A stretch of DNA of 64,000 nt from Herbidospora yilanensis. GTDB lineage: Bacteria; Actinomycetota; Actinomycetes; Streptosporangiales; Streptosporangiaceae. Below are positions 8,331-17,517 of this stretch, in pieces. The stretch spans positions 1 to 64,000 of the forward strand of contig NZ_BBXE01000034.1 of the NCBI RefSeq assembly GCF_001570565.1, written 5' to 3'. Below the pieces are notes generated by a model. It searched no databases and was not told the origin of the DNA. It worked only from the letters and a program-made list of their open reading frames with translations. Every line of letters starts with the position of its first letter. The first letter of the stretch is position 1. Both the position numbers and the translations under genes were made by a program.

Positions 8331-11300
8331 GTGTCAAGGTTAAGACTGACCGTCGCCACGGCCGCCGCAGTCGGCCTGGTGGCTGCGTTGGTCCCGGCTG
8401 GGTCGGCGATCGCCGACCCCACCCCGACTCCCAAGCCCTCGTTCACCGCCGTCCCGCTGACCGACCCCGAGGTGGTCACCGGGGCCAAGTCGCTGACCGG
8501 CCAGCTCGCCAAGAGCGACGAGGCGCTGCTCAAGGCGACCTCGACGGAACCGGTGAACGTCGTCGTCAAGCTCGACTACGACTCGCTCGCCGCCTACAAG
8601 GGCGGGGTCAGCGGATACGCCGCGACCAGCCCCAGCGCCACCGGCAAGGGGCTCGACCCCGAGAGCGCCGCGGCCGAGAAGTACGTCAAGCACATCGAGG
8701 GCATCGAGAACAAGTTCCTGGCCGCGCTGCCCGGCGAGGTCGCGGGCGCCAAGGTCGGCCAGAAGCTCCGCACCGTCTACGGCGGCGTCGCGCTGACCGT
8801 CCCGGCCAACGAGGCCAAGGACCTGCTGAAGCTGCCCGGTGTGGCGGCCGTGCAGGAGGACGGTCTCGAGAAGCCGCTGACCGACTCCAGCGCCGAGGCC
8901 ATCGACGCCACGCCCGTCTACAACTCGCTCGGCGGCGCGCCGAACTCGGGCAAGGGCGTCATCGTCGGCATCCTCGACTCGGGCGCGTGGCCCGAGCACC
9001 CCTCCCTCGCCGAGAAGCCCAACCTCCCGGCGCCGCCGGCGAAGGCCGACGGGACGCCTCGGACCTGTGACTTCGGAGACAACCCGCTGACCCCGGCGGC
9101 CGACGTCTTCGTCTGCAACAACAAGCTGATCGGCGGCGAGCCGTTCCTCGACACCTACAACCTCGTCGTCGGCGGGGACGTCTACCCCGACTCGGCGCGT
9201 GACTCGAACGGCCACGGCACCCACACCGCCACCACCGCCGCCGGCGGGCCGGTCGCGGACGCCAACCCGCTCGGCATCTCGCGCGGCCCCATCCACGGCA
9301 TCGCGCCGGCCGCGCACGTGTCCGTCTACAAGGTCTGCGGCGCCGAAGGCTGCTACCAGACCGACTCGGCCGCGGCCGTCGGCCAGGCGATCCTCGACGG
9401 CGTCGACGTGATCAACTTCTCGATCTCCGGTGGCGCGAACCCGTACACGGACCCGGTCGAGCTGGCCTTCCTCGACGCCTACGCCGCCGGCGTGTTCGTC
9501 GCCGCCTCGGCCGGCAACGCCGGTCCCGGCGCGGCCACGACCGACCACCGCTCGCCGTGGGTGACCACGGTGGCGGCCAACACCCAGAAGCGCACCTTCG
9601 AGTCGACCATCACCTTCGGCGGTGGCGGCCCGACCATCAAGGGCGCCTCGATCACCGAAGGCATCTCGTCGGCGACCCCCGTGGTGCTGGCCTCGGCGCC
9701 GCCGTACAGCGACGCGCTCTGCATCAACCCCGCTCCTCCCGGCCTCTTCGCCGGCAAGATCGTGGCGTGTGAGCGTGGCCCGAACCGCGTGCTCAAGAGC
9801 TTCAGCGTGCGGCAGGGCGGCGCGGTCGGCATGATCCTGTACAACAGCACGCCGCTCGACGTCATGACCGACAACCACTGGCTGCCGACCGTCCACATCG
9901 ACAAGCCGGCGACCGACGTCCTGCTCGCCCACCTCGCCGCCACTCCCGGGGCGACGGCGACCTTCACGCAGGGCACCAAGACCAACTGGCAGCGCGACGT
10001 GATCACCACGTTCTCCTCGCGCGGTCCCGGCGGCGACTTCCTCAAGCCCGACGTCACCGCGCCGGGCCTGCACATCCTCGCCGGTACGACGCCGACCCCC
10101 GAGTCCCCGCTGGAGGGCCCGCCCGGGAACCTCTACCAGGTGATCGCCGGCACCTCGATGTCGTCCCCGCACGTCGCGGGCGCGGCGGCGCTGGTGTTCG
10201 CGGCCAACCCCGGCTGGACCCCCGGCCAGGTCAAGTCGGCCCTGGAGACCACCGCCCGCACCAACGTCACCAAGCAGGACCGGGTCACCCCGGCCGACCC
10301 GTTCGACATGGGCGGCGGCCGCATCGACCTGAGCCAGGCGTACAACTCGGTTCTGACCATCGACGAGAGCGCGGCCGACTTCGCGATCTCCGCCGACGAC
10401 CCGCTGAACCGCATCGACCTGAACATCCCGTCGGTGAACGCGCCCACCATGCCGGGCCAGATCACCACCACCCGTACCGTCAAGAACGTCACGGGCGAAG
10501 AGGTCGAGTACACCTCGCGCGGCAAGACCACCACCGCCGGCACGCACATCACCGTCACGCCGGAGCGCTTCACCGTCCCCGCGGGCGGCACCAAGGAGCT
10601 GACCATCACGATCAGCGCCCCCGACGTCCCGGACGGCCAGTACTTCGGTGAGATCGACCTCCGCCAGGAGGACGGCAACAAGGACCACCGCATCCCGGTG
10701 GCCTTCTACCGCCAGGAGGGCGCGATCCCGGTCGACCAGACCTGCGCCCCGTCGACCATCGCCAAGAACGCCGAGACGACCTGCACCGTCACCGTCTCCA
10801 ACGGCACCCTGGACGACACCGAGGTCACCGCCACCAGCGTGCTCGACGGCCGTCTGCGGCTGAACAGCGTGACCGGCGCGACCCAGGTGAGCAGCCAGGA
10901 GGCCACGGTCACCACCACGCTCGACGGCCGCCAGCCCGACGCGCCGGTGATCACCCCGGGTGGTCTGTTCGGCTACATCCCGCTCGACGCCTTCGGCACC
11001 ACGCCGACGCCCGTCGGCGACGAGCAGGCCGTGAACTACAACGTCCCGGCCTACCGGTTCGCCGGGCAGACATTCACCCGGATCGGCATCACGTCCAACG
11101 GCTACCTCGTGGCCGGCGGCACCAACGGCTCGGCGGACATCCAGTTCACCCCGCAGACGCTGCCCGACGACACCCGCCCGAACGGCGTGCTCGCGCCCTT
11201 CTGGACCGACCTCGACGGCACCGGCGCCCCCGGCGTCTACGCGACCACGCTGACCGACGGCGTGTCCGACTGGATCGTCGTCGAGTGGCGCCTGCGCCTC

Positions 11301-11645
11301 TACGGCACCAACACGCTGCGCACGTTCCAGGCGTGGATCGGCGTCAACGGCGTCGAGGACGTCAGCTTCGCCTACCCGGGCCCGCTGCCCTACCCGGGTG
11401 ACGCCTACGGCCTGACCGTGGGCGCGGAGAACAGCGACGGCACCGCCGGCAGCCAGATCCCGGCGGGCACCGGTGTGACCAGCGACTACACCATCGCCAG
11501 CACGCCCGGCGCCCCGGGCGAGACCCTGACCTACACGATGAAGGTCAAGGGCGCCATCACCGGCGTCGGCTCGGTGACGACCTCGGTCGTCACCGACCAG
11601 GTCAAGGGCGTCACCCAGGAAGTCGACAAGATCACCGTCCAGTAG
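8331..11645 (+). CDS. Large secreted S8 subtilisin-like serine protease
   Basis: 1104 residues from GTG 8331 with GGAGG four bases upstream. Order: signal peptide (SRLRLTVATAAAVGLVAALVPAGSAIA), I9 propeptide (about 40-180), then the S8 catalytic domain. The triad is Asp in VGILDSGAWPEH (about 216), His in SNGHGTHTATT (about 295) and Ser in GTSMSSPHVAG (about 609). A PA insert (about 430-560, VGMILYNSTPL) sits between His and Ser. A Fn3-like region and a beta-rich C-terminal third (about 800-1104, YRFAGQTFTRIGITSNGYLVAGG) follow, probably for substrate or wall binding. Plant cucumisin-like subtilases share the PA/Fn3 layout. A strong terminator follows immediately. It probably degrades extracellular protein. 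Confidence 0.93.
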   Translation: MSRLRLTVATAAAVGLVAALVPAGSAIADPTPTPKPSFTAVPLTDPEVVTGAKSLTGQLAKSDEALLKATSTEPVNVVVKLDYDSLAAYKGGVSGYAATSPSATGKGLDPESAAAEKYVKHIEGIENKFLAALPGEVAGAKVGQKLRTVYGGVALTVPANEAKDLLKLPGVAAVQEDGLEKPLTDSSAEAIDATPVYNSLGGAPNSGKGVIVGILDSGAWPEHPSLAEKPNLPAPPAKADGTPRTCDFGDNPLTPAADVFVCNNKLIGGEPFLDTYNLVVGGDVYPDSARDSNGHGTHTATTAAGGPVADANPLGISRGPIHGIAPAAHVSVYKVCGAEGCYQTDSAAAVGQAILDGVDVINFSISGGANPYTDPVELAFLDAYAAGVFVAASAGNAGPGAATTDHRSPWVTTVAANTQKRTFESTITFGGGGPTIKGASITEGISSATPVVLASAPPYSDALCINPAPPGLFAGKIVACERGPNRVLKSFSVRQGGAVGMILYNSTPLDVMTDNHWLPTVHIDKPATDVLLAHLAATPGATATFTQGTKTNWQRDVITTFSSRGPGGDFLKPDVTAPGLHILAGTTPTPESPLEGPPGNLYQVIAGTSMSSPHVAGAAALVFAANPGWTPGQVKSALETTARTNVTKQDRVTPADPFDMGGGRIDLSQAYNSVLTIDESAADFAISADDPLNRIDLNIPSVNAPTMPGQITTTRTVKNVTGEEVEYTSRGKTTTAGTHITVTPERFTVPAGGTKELTITISAPDVPDGQYFGEIDLRQEDGNKDHRIPVAFYRQEGAIPVDQTCAPSTIAKNAETTCTVTVSNGTLDDTEVTATSVLDGRLRLNSVTGATQVSSQEATVTTTLDGRQPDAPVITPGGLFGYIPLDAFGTTPTPVGDEQAVNYNVPAYRFAGQTFTRIGITSNGYLVAGGTNGSADIQFTPQTLPDDTRPNGVLAPFWTDLDGTGAPGVYATTLTDGVSDWIVVEWRLRLYGTNTLRTFQAWIGVNGVEDVSFAYPGPLPYPGDAYGLTVGAENSDGTAGSQIPAGTGVTSDYTIASTPGAPGETLTYTMKVKGAITGVGSVTTSVVTDQVKGVTQEVDKITVQ

Positions 11646-11659
11646 TCCCGGAACGGTGG

Positions 11660-11689
11660 ACGGGCCCGGCGGTTCTCCGCCGGGCCCGT
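11660..11689 (+). terminator. Rho-independent-type terminator after the subtilase gene
   Basis: A perfect 13-bp stem (11660-11672 with 11677-11689) closes a TTCT loop, and TTTCTC follows. It begins 14 nt after the TAG stop. Confidence 0.85.
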
Positions 11690-11710
11690 TTCTCGTCGAG
11701 GGCCGCATCG

Positions 11711-11716
11711 TAGAGT
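11711..11716 (+). promoter_or_regulatory. -10-like hexamer TAGAGT before the GGT-family gene
   Basis: TAGAGT ends 6 nt before the ATG at 11723. There is no ribosome site, which fits a leaderless transcript. Confidence 0.45.
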
Positions 11717-11722
11717 CCTGAT

Positions 11723-13240
11723 ATGACTTCCACCCGGTATGCAGCAAACGGCATGGTCTGCACCATTGACCACCTCGCGTCGGCCGCGGGTCTGGTCGTA
11801 CTGGAGAAGGGCGGGAGCGCCGCCGACGCGGCGGTGGCGGCGAACGCGGTGCTGGCGGTCACCGCGCCGCACATGTGCGGCCTCGGGGGAGATCTGTTCG
11901 CGCTGGTCCACGACGGATCGGGCGTCCACGCCCTGAACGCCTCGGGACGCGCCGGCAGCGGCGCGGACCCGGCCCGGCTGCGGGCCGAGGGGCACGACCG
12001 GATGCCGCATCTGTACGACATCAGATCGGTCCCCGTGCCCGGATGCGTCGACGGGTGGCTCGCCCTGCACGGCAGGTTCGGCCGGTTGCCGCTCGCCGAG
12101 GTGCTGGCCCCGGCGATCCGCCTGGCGGCCGGCGGCTTCCCGGCCTCCCCGCTGCTGGCCCCGGGCGCCGCGTTCATCGGCACCCTGCAGAGTGACTACG
12201 CGCACGTGCAGAACGTCGGCGACCCGATCAGGAGACCGGGCGCGGCCAGGGTGCTGGAGGCCGTCGCCGAGACCGGGCGGGCGGGGTTCTACCAGGGCGA
12301 GTTCGGCCAGGGCCTGCTGAAGCTCGGCGGCGGCGAGTACACCGAGGACGACCTCGCGAGAGACCAGGCCGACTGGGTGACGCCGCTGTCGGCGAGCGTC
12401 TTCGGGCACGGCGTCCACACCATCCCGCCCAACTCCCAGGGCTACCTGCTCCTGCTCGCCCTCAAGATCCTGGAGGGCCTCGACGTCCCGGGCGACCCGG
12501 CCGACCCGGCCTGGGCCCACCTGCTGATCGACGCGGCCGTGGCCGCGGGTCACGACCGTCTCGACGTCCTGTACGAGAACGCGACCGCCCCCCTCGACAC
12601 CGCCGAGGCCCGCCGGGCACTGGTCGGCGCCCCGGGCCTGACCGCCCCGGCGAAGAAGGGCGACACCACCTATCTCTGCGCCGTCGATTCCGACGGCATG
12701 GGCGTCTCGCTGATCCAGTCGAACGCCGCCGGGTTCGGCAGCCTCCTGTTCGAGCCGTCGACCGGCATCAACCTGCACAACCGCGGCATCGGCTTCTCCC
12801 TGGCCGAAGGCCACCCGGCCGAATACGGCCCCGGACGCCGCCCGCCGCACACCCTCGCGCCCGCCCTGATCACCCGCCCGGACGGCTCGCTGCGCACCGT
12901 CGTCGGCACCATGGGCGGCGACGCCCAGCCGCAGATCCTCCTGCAGCTCGTGACGCGGCTGCTCGTCCACGACCAGGCCCCCGGCGAGATCATCGCCGCC
13001 CCGCGCTGGGCGCTCGGCTCGGAGACCGGCTTCGACACCTGGCGGGGCGGGGAACACCTCGTCGAGGTCGAGGACGGCGCCCCGTGGGAGGCGGGACTGG
13101 CCGAGCGCGGCCACCGGACCGTGCGGGAGAACTACGGCGACGGGTTCGGGCACGCCCACCTGATCGACGTGCTGCCCTCCGGCGTGCTGGCGGGGGCGGC
13201 CGACCCGAGGGCGAAGATCGGCGCCGCCCTCGGGCGGTGA
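11723..13240 (+). CDS. Gamma-glutamyltransferase-family protein (Ntn hydrolase)
   Basis: 505 residues, typical of short GGT-like proteins. The N-terminal segment (ASAAGLVVLEKGGSAADAAVAANAVLAVTAPHMCGLGGD) is the classic GGT signature. The expected autocleavage site is GDTTYLCAVD. Thr315 would become the N-terminal nucleophile of the small subunit, followed by the conserved GMGVSLIQSN and GTMGGDAQPQ loops. No signal peptide is visible, so it appears cytoplasmic. It may transfer or hydrolyse gamma-glutamyl groups or be a cephalosporin-acylase-like relative; the substrate is unknown. Confidence 0.88.
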   Translation: MTSTRYAANGMVCTIDHLASAAGLVVLEKGGSAADAAVAANAVLAVTAPHMCGLGGDLFALVHDGSGVHALNASGRAGSGADPARLRAEGHDRMPHLYDIRSVPVPGCVDGWLALHGRFGRLPLAEVLAPAIRLAAGGFPASPLLAPGAAFIGTLQSDYAHVQNVGDPIRRPGAARVLEAVAETGRAGFYQGEFGQGLLKLGGGEYTEDDLARDQADWVTPLSASVFGHGVHTIPPNSQGYLLLLALKILEGLDVPGDPADPAWAHLLIDAAVAAGHDRLDVLYENATAPLDTAEARRALVGAPGLTAPAKKGDTTYLCAVDSDGMGVSLIQSNAAGFGSLLFEPSTGINLHNRGIGFSLAEGHPAEYGPGRRPPHTLAPALITRPDGSLRTVVGTMGGDAQPQILLQLVTRLLVHDQAPGEIIAAPRWALGSETGFDTWRGGEHLVEVEDGAPWEAGLAERGHRTVRENYGDGFGHAHLIDVLPSGVLAGAADPRAKIGAALGR

Positions 13241-13317
13241 AACAGGGATGATCCTTGAGGTTCGTGGCGTTCGCGTTGTCGACGCCACTTACCTCGCGTA
13301 CACGGAGAACCCCACTC

Positions 13318-14097
13318 ATGACCGACCAGGCGACCAAGACCCTGCGTTCCACCTTCGACGAACTCGCCGCGCAGGTCCGCGCCTTCGCGCCGGAGGACCT
13401 CGTCCGACAGTCGGGAGCATCCGACTGGGACGTCTCGCAGGTGCTCAGCCACCTCGGCAGCGGCGCCGAGATCAACCTCGCCGCCCTCGAAGGCGCCCTG
13501 AACGGGACCGGAGCCCCCGAAGGCGACACGATCCGGGCCATCTGGGCCCGCTGGGACACGATGTCCCCCGAGGAGCGCGCGAACGCCTTCCTCGACGCCA
13601 ACGAGAACCACATCGCCCGCCTGGAGGGCCTCGACGCGGATACCCGCGAGAACCTGCGGATCGCCCTGTGGTTCCCGATCGACCCGCTCGACGTGGAGAC
13701 CTTCGCCAAGTTCCGGCTGAGTGAACTGGCCCTGCACACCTGGGACGTCCAGGTCACCTTCGACCAGGCCGCCGGGTTGGGCCCGGACGCCACCGACATC
13801 CTGCTCGACCGGATCGGCGGCATGCTCGGCTGGACCGCCAAGCCCGACCGGCTCGGCCGCGCGGTCACCCTGGCCGTCCACGTGACCGCGCCCGAGCGGT
13901 CGTTCGGCCTGGCGATCGGGGAGCAGGCCGAGATCGTGGACGTCCCGGCCGAGCCCGACGCGGTGCTGACCGCGCCGGCCGAATGGTGGCTGCGGCTGGT
14001 GACCGGGCGGCACGCGCCCGAGCACACCCCGCCGGTCGTCGAACTCACCGGTTCGATCACTTTGGAGGAACTGCGACAGGTTTTCCCCGGCTTCTGA
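13318..14097 (+). CDS. Mycothiol-dependent maleylpyruvate isomerase-like (DinB fold) protein
   Basis: About 259 residues from ATG 13318, with GGAG ten bases upstream. The frame stays open upstream but lacks coding character there. The N-terminal four-helix bundle contains SDWDVSQVLSHLGSGAEI and a later ELALHTWDV motif. These put histidines in the metal- and mycothiol-binding positions of the MDMPI family common in actinobacteria. The C-terminal part (WWLRLVTGRHAP) is the small SCP2/MDMPI C-terminal domain. Probable mycothiol-dependent transferase or isomerase; substrate unknown. Confidence 0.82.
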   Translation: MTDQATKTLRSTFDELAAQVRAFAPEDLVRQSGASDWDVSQVLSHLGSGAEINLAALEGALNGTGAPEGDTIRAIWARWDTMSPEERANAFLDANENHIARLEGLDADTRENLRIALWFPIDPLDVETFAKFRLSELALHTWDVQVTFDQAAGLGPDATDILLDRIGGMLGWTAKPDRLGRAVTLAVHVTAPERSFGLAIGEQAEIVDVPAEPDAVLTAPAEWWLRLVTGRHAPEHTPPVVELTGSITLEELRQVFPGF

Positions 14098-14148
14098 TTA
14101 TTAGAGCGGGCCGGCGAAACTTGTGACATCTGTGACTCCACTGACAGG

Positions 14149-15144
14149 ATGCTCAAGGTGGAGACGAGATATGTGGTGGGCGCGTTGCTCTTGGCCACCA
14201 GTGGAGTTATGGTCGCCGGCCCCGCTCAGGCCGCCGCGCCGACCGGCCCCGGGATGGTGAAATGCCCACGCGCGACGAAGACCGTGGGCACCGCGAGCCA
14301 GCTCAAGATCGCGCTTGCCGGTGCCCGCGCGGGTGATGTGATCAAGTTACGGCCCGGCATCTACCGGGGGAACTTCGTCGCCCAGAAATCGGGCACGCAG
14401 AGCCGCCCCATTTTCGTCTGCGGCACCGCCAAATCGATCATCGAAGGCGGCGGCCCGAAGGGCGGTTACGGTTTCCACATCAACAAGGGAAACTACTGGC
14501 GCCTGGTCGGTTTCACCGTCAGGAAGAGCCAGAAAGGCGTGATGGCCGACCGCACCCGCGGTTCGGTCATCCAGTCGCTGACCGTGCACTCCATCGGTGA
14601 CGAGGCCATTCATCTGCGCAATTTCAGCACCAAGAACATCGTCCAGTACAACCGCATTTACAACACCGGTCTCCGGCAGCCGAAATTCGGCGAAGGCGTC
14701 TACATCGGCAGCGCCGAGTCGAACTGGAAGAAGTACACCGGCGGCCAGATGGACCGCAGCGACGGCAACTGGGTGCGCGGCAACGAGATCAAGTCGACCG
14801 CCGAGGCGATCGACATCAAGGAAGGCACCAGCGGCGGCTGGATCGTCGGCAACGTCTTCGACGGCTCCGCGCTCGTGAACGACGGCACCAACGATTCCTG
14901 GGTCGACGTCAAGGGCAACGACTATGTCATCGAGAACAACCGGGGCCGGAGAACACCGCTCGACGGATTCCAGACCCACGAGATCGTCGACGGCTGGGGA
15001 ACCGGAAACGTCTTCCGGCGGAACGTCATCAATCTTTCCGGTGCGAAGGGCGTCGGCGTCAACGACACCGTCGGCGGAAACACCATCGCGTGTGACAACA
15101 AGGTGACCGGCGGGCCACTACTCAAAAAGGGTGCATGTTCGTAA
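14149..15144 (+). CDS. Secreted right-handed parallel beta-helix protein (pectate-lyase-like fold)
   Basis: 331 residues with a signal peptide (YVVGALLLATSGVMVAGPAQAAA). The mature part begins like DUF1565/beta-helix proteins (TASQLKIALAGARAGDVIKLRPGIYRG) and continues with repeated coils such as NIVQYNRIYNTG, GNWVRGNEIKST and WVDVKGNDYVIENNRGRR. It may be a polysaccharide lyase or binding protein; no catalytic set can be named. GTG at 14173, placed 9 nt after GGAG, is a reasonable alternative start. The 50 bp upstream contain the direct repeat TGTGAC. Confidence 0.82.
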   Translation: MLKVETRYVVGALLLATSGVMVAGPAQAAAPTGPGMVKCPRATKTVGTASQLKIALAGARAGDVIKLRPGIYRGNFVAQKSGTQSRPIFVCGTAKSIIEGGGPKGGYGFHINKGNYWRLVGFTVRKSQKGVMADRTRGSVIQSLTVHSIGDEAIHLRNFSTKNIVQYNRIYNTGLRQPKFGEGVYIGSAESNWKKYTGGQMDRSDGNWVRGNEIKSTAEAIDIKEGTSGGWIVGNVFDGSALVNDGTNDSWVDVKGNDYVIENNRGRRTPLDGFQTHEIVDGWGTGNVFRRNVINLSGAKGVGVNDTVGGNTIACDNKVTGGPLLKKGACS

Positions 15145-15175
15145 TCGACACTTACGATCGGGTTCGGGAGGTTGC

Positions 15176-15469
15176 ATGAACCTGATCGAAGTGGAAGTCC
15201 CGGACTTCCGGGGCATGCAGGCACTCAACGCATGGCTGGTGGGTCACGACGCGGGCGTTCTCCTGATCGGCCCGTCCCCCGACGGACCCGAATCGGTCAT
15301 GCACGGCATCGTGACCAGACAGGAACCACTCCCCGGCGCGAGGGTGTCGCGCTGGGACACCGTCAAGGTGTGGATGAGAGACGGCGGTGGCGGCTCGGCG
15401 GGAGTCCGTGAGCCGCGCACCCCGAAACCGCCGGTCGGCGGGCGGGCGGAAGAACCACCGGACCACTGA
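15176..15469 (+). CDS. Small PASTA-like domain protein
   Basis: 97 residues. ATG at 15176 has GGGAGG four bases upstream. The segment VPDFRGMQALNAWLVGHDAGVLL, then GIVTRQEPLPGARVSRWDTVKVWM, follows the PASTA pattern (VPD.G..A..., Q.P..G..V..G..V.V). The tail is Gly/Pro-rich and polar. No signal peptide or membrane segment is visible, unusual because PASTA domains normally sit outside the cell on Ser/Thr kinases or penicillin-binding proteins. Function unknown. Confidence 0.72.
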   Translation: MNLIEVEVPDFRGMQALNAWLVGHDAGVLLIGPSPDGPESVMHGIVTRQEPLPGARVSRWDTVKVWMRDGGGGSAGVREPRTPKPPVGGRAEEPPDH

Positions 15470-15481
15470 GGCGACCAAGAA

Positions 15482-15508
15482 GGGGAGCCGCCTTCGAGGC
15501 GGCTCCCC
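15482..15508. terminator. Bidirectional hairpin between convergent genes
   Basis: A perfect 11-bp stem (15482-15492 with 15498-15508) closes a TTCGA loop. It sits between the stops of the PASTA-like gene and the SRPBCC gene and can serve both. Confidence 0.8.
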
Positions 15509-15517
15509 GTCAAGCCC

Positions 15518-15988
15518 TCAGGCCCCGAGACCGTCGTAGTACGGCTTCATCTCCGGGTAGTAGTCGGCGAAGTCCGGCGCGGGCGCCCCTTCGCGGGCCG
15601 CCACCAGGCAGTCGAGGTAGTACTCCCAGCCCGGCCCCACCTCTCCGGCGCTCGCCGGGTCGATCCGGTGGTGGACGAACAACAACTCGGTGACCCCGTC
15701 GATCTCGGTGACGGTCAGTTCGACGTGCCAGGCGCCGTGTTCATCCTGGGACGACAGGGCCAGCCGCCGGGGCGGCTCACACGCCTCCACTCGCATGTCG
15801 ACCCAGGGCGCGCCCTCCTCTGAGGTGAGCTGGACCTGGATCATCGGGTCGGCGTCGCCCCGCCAGGGGCCGAACCAGCGGGCGGTGCGCTCCGATTCGG
15901 TGACGCTGGCCCACACGTCGGCGGCCGGGGCCTTGAAGCTGCGGGTCAGATGAAGGTCGGCGCCGAAGAGGCGGCCGGTCGGGTTCAC
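15518..15988 (-). CDS. SRPBCC/AHSA1-family protein
   Basis: 156 residues from GTG 15986-15988 with GGGAGA upstream. Starts NPTGRLFGADLHLTRSFKAPAADVWASVTESERTARWFGPWRG, the typical activator-of-Hsp90-homologue-1-like opening. The fold is a helix-grip with a hydrophobic pocket. Its start overlaps the stop of the ArsR-type gene as GTGA, so the two are translationally coupled. ArsR-SRPBCC pairs are common, and the ligand is usually unknown. Confidence 0.87.
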   Translation of the reverse strand: MNPTGRLFGADLHLTRSFKAPAADVWASVTESERTARWFGPWRGDADPMIQVQLTSEEGAPWVDMRVEACEPPRRLALSSQDEHGAWHVELTVTEIDGVTELLFVHHRIDPASAGEVGPGWEYYLDCLVAAREGAPAPDFADYYPEMKPYYDGLGA

Positions 15989-16317
15989 GCGGTCTCCCTG
16001 TTGTCGCGGCGGGCCCGGTAGACCTCGGTCTCCAGCGCGTCGAGGCGCTGCTCCCAGCCCGCGGGGGTCATGAGGTCGGACAACCATCGATGCAGTTCGG
16101 TGAGGCCGTCGGGGTTGAGCGAGTAGTAGCGGTGCCGGCCGGACAGATCGTCGTCGACGAGCCCGCTCTCCCGGAGCACCCGCAGGTGCCGGCTGACGGC
16201 GGGTCGGCTGACGGGGAACCGGGCGGCGATCTCACCGGCGGTGAGCCGCTCGTCGCGCACCATGCGCAGAATCGCCCGTCTGATCGGGTCGGCGATCGCC
16301 TCCGCGGCCTGGTCCAT
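15985..16317 (-). CDS. ArsR-family transcriptional regulator
   Basis: 110 residues: winged helix with IADPIRRAILRMV, LTAGEIAARFPVSRPAVSRHLRVLRESGLV and the wing GRHRYYSL. No cysteine cluster for metal sensing is present, so it belongs to the non-metal ArsR group that accompanies SRPBCC proteins. A perfect 20-bp palindrome just upstream (16326-16345) is the likely operator. Confidence 0.9.
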   Translation of the reverse strand: MDQAAEAIADPIRRAILRMVRDERLTAGEIAARFPVSRPAVSRHLRVLRESGLVDDDLSGRHRYYSLNPDGLTELHRWLSDLMTPAGWEQRLDALETEVYRARRDNRETA

Positions 16318-16325
16318 AGGGTAAA

Positions 16326-16345
16326 GCGTAACCTATAGGTTACGC
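16326..16345. promoter_or_regulatory. Perfect 20-bp palindrome, probable ArsR operator
   Basis: GCGTAACCTA followed by its exact inverse TAGGTTACGC, 9 bp upstream of the ArsR-type start and 38 bp upstream of the divergent ligase gene. It also carries a TATAGG -10-like core on the minus strand, so repressor binding would block that promoter. It could control both directions. Confidence 0.8.
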
Positions 16346-16382
16346 ATTTACATAACCTCCGCAGAGGGGGTAGGGGACCGGC

Positions 16383-17474
16383 ATGGGGCGGACATTCGGG
16401 GTCGAAGAAGAATTCCTGCTGGTCGACGGGGTGACGGGACGACCCGCCCCCGACGTCGAGAAGGTGCTGGCCGACGCCGGCCCGCATCCCGGCGCGGGAG
16501 GGGTCTACAGCGCCGAGTTGTTCCAGACCCAGGTCGAGGCCGCCACCGGCGTCTGCGCCGACCTCGCCGACCTGCGCGCCCAACTGTCCGGCGCCCGCAC
16601 CCGCCTGGCCGAGGCCGCCCACGCCCACGGCCTGCGCCTGGTCTCGGTCGGCACCCCCGTGCTCCCCGGCTCCAGCCCGCCCGTCTCCGCCGGCGACCGC
16701 TACGCCGACATCGTCCAGACCCACCGGGCGACGATCAGGGACTACCAGTGCTGCGGCTGCCACGTCCACGTGGGCGTGCCCGACCGCGCGACGGGGGTGG
16801 CGGTGCTCAACCACGTCCGCCCGTGGTTGCCCACACTCGTGGCTCTGGGGGCCAATTCCCCGTACGACAAGGGCCGCGACTCCGGGTTCGCGAGCTGGCG
16901 GATCGCCGAGCAACTGAGGTTCCCCGGCTCCGGCCTACCGCCCCGCTTCGCCGACCTCTCCCACTACGACGAGACCGTGAGCCAGTTCATCGAGTGCGGC
17001 GTCCTGGTCGACACCGCCATGACGTTCTGGATCGCCCGGCTGGGCGTCCGGACCCCCACGGTCGAGATCCGCGCCGCCGACGCGGCCGGCTGCGTCGACG
17101 ACGCCCTCCTCCAGGCCCTGCTGACCCGCGCCCTGGTGACGACCGCGCTGACCGAACTGGCGGCCGGCCGGGAGGGCCCCGACGTACCCGAGCCCGTCTG
17201 CACGGCGGCACTGTTCAACGCGGCCCGCAACGGACTGGCCGGAACCGGGATCTGCCCGGTCGAGGGACGCGAGATCCCGGCGACCGAACTGGTCGACCGG
17301 CTGCTGAGGCACGTGGGCGACGCGCTGGAGGAGACGGGGGAGATCGGCGAGGCGCGGCGGCTGCTGGAGTGGATCGGTCGGACGGGCACGGGGGCCGACC
17401 GGCAGCGGCGGGCGGCGGAGCGGGGGCCGAAGGCGATCGTCGAGATGCTGGCACGGCAGACGACGTATTCATAA
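16383..17474 (+). CDS. Glutamate-cysteine ligase-like carboxylate-amine ligase (GCS2/YbdK family)
   Basis: 363 residues, close to the usual YbdK length. Recognised from FGVEEEFLLVD at the N-terminus, the metal/substrate motif CCGCHVHVGVPD, LVALGANSPYDKGRDSGFASWR and the TPTVEIRAAD strand. Members form gamma-glutamyl amides with weak glutamate-cysteine ligase activity; actinobacteria use mycothiol, so the physiological product is uncertain. Divergent from the ArsR-type gene across the 20-bp palindrome. Confidence 0.87.
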   Translation: MGRTFGVEEEFLLVDGVTGRPAPDVEKVLADAGPHPGAGGVYSAELFQTQVEAATGVCADLADLRAQLSGARTRLAEAAHAHGLRLVSVGTPVLPGSSPPVSAGDRYADIVQTHRATIRDYQCCGCHVHVGVPDRATGVAVLNHVRPWLPTLVALGANSPYDKGRDSGFASWRIAEQLRFPGSGLPPRFADLSHYDETVSQFIECGVLVDTAMTFWIARLGVRTPTVEIRAADAAGCVDDALLQALLTRALVTTALTELAAGREGPDVPEPVCTAALFNAARNGLAGTGICPVEGREIPATELVDRLLRHVGDALEETGEIGEARRLLEWIGRTGTGADRQRRAAERGPKAIVEMLARQTTYS

Positions 17475-17517
17475 TGTCGGGCGCATATTCGTGAGATATC
17501 GTCTTCCGGTCGAAGCT

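Noticed and set aside
8340-11747. 1135-codon frame opposite the subtilase
   Set aside because: Arg/Gly/Val-rich shadow of a gene with an intact catalytic triad.
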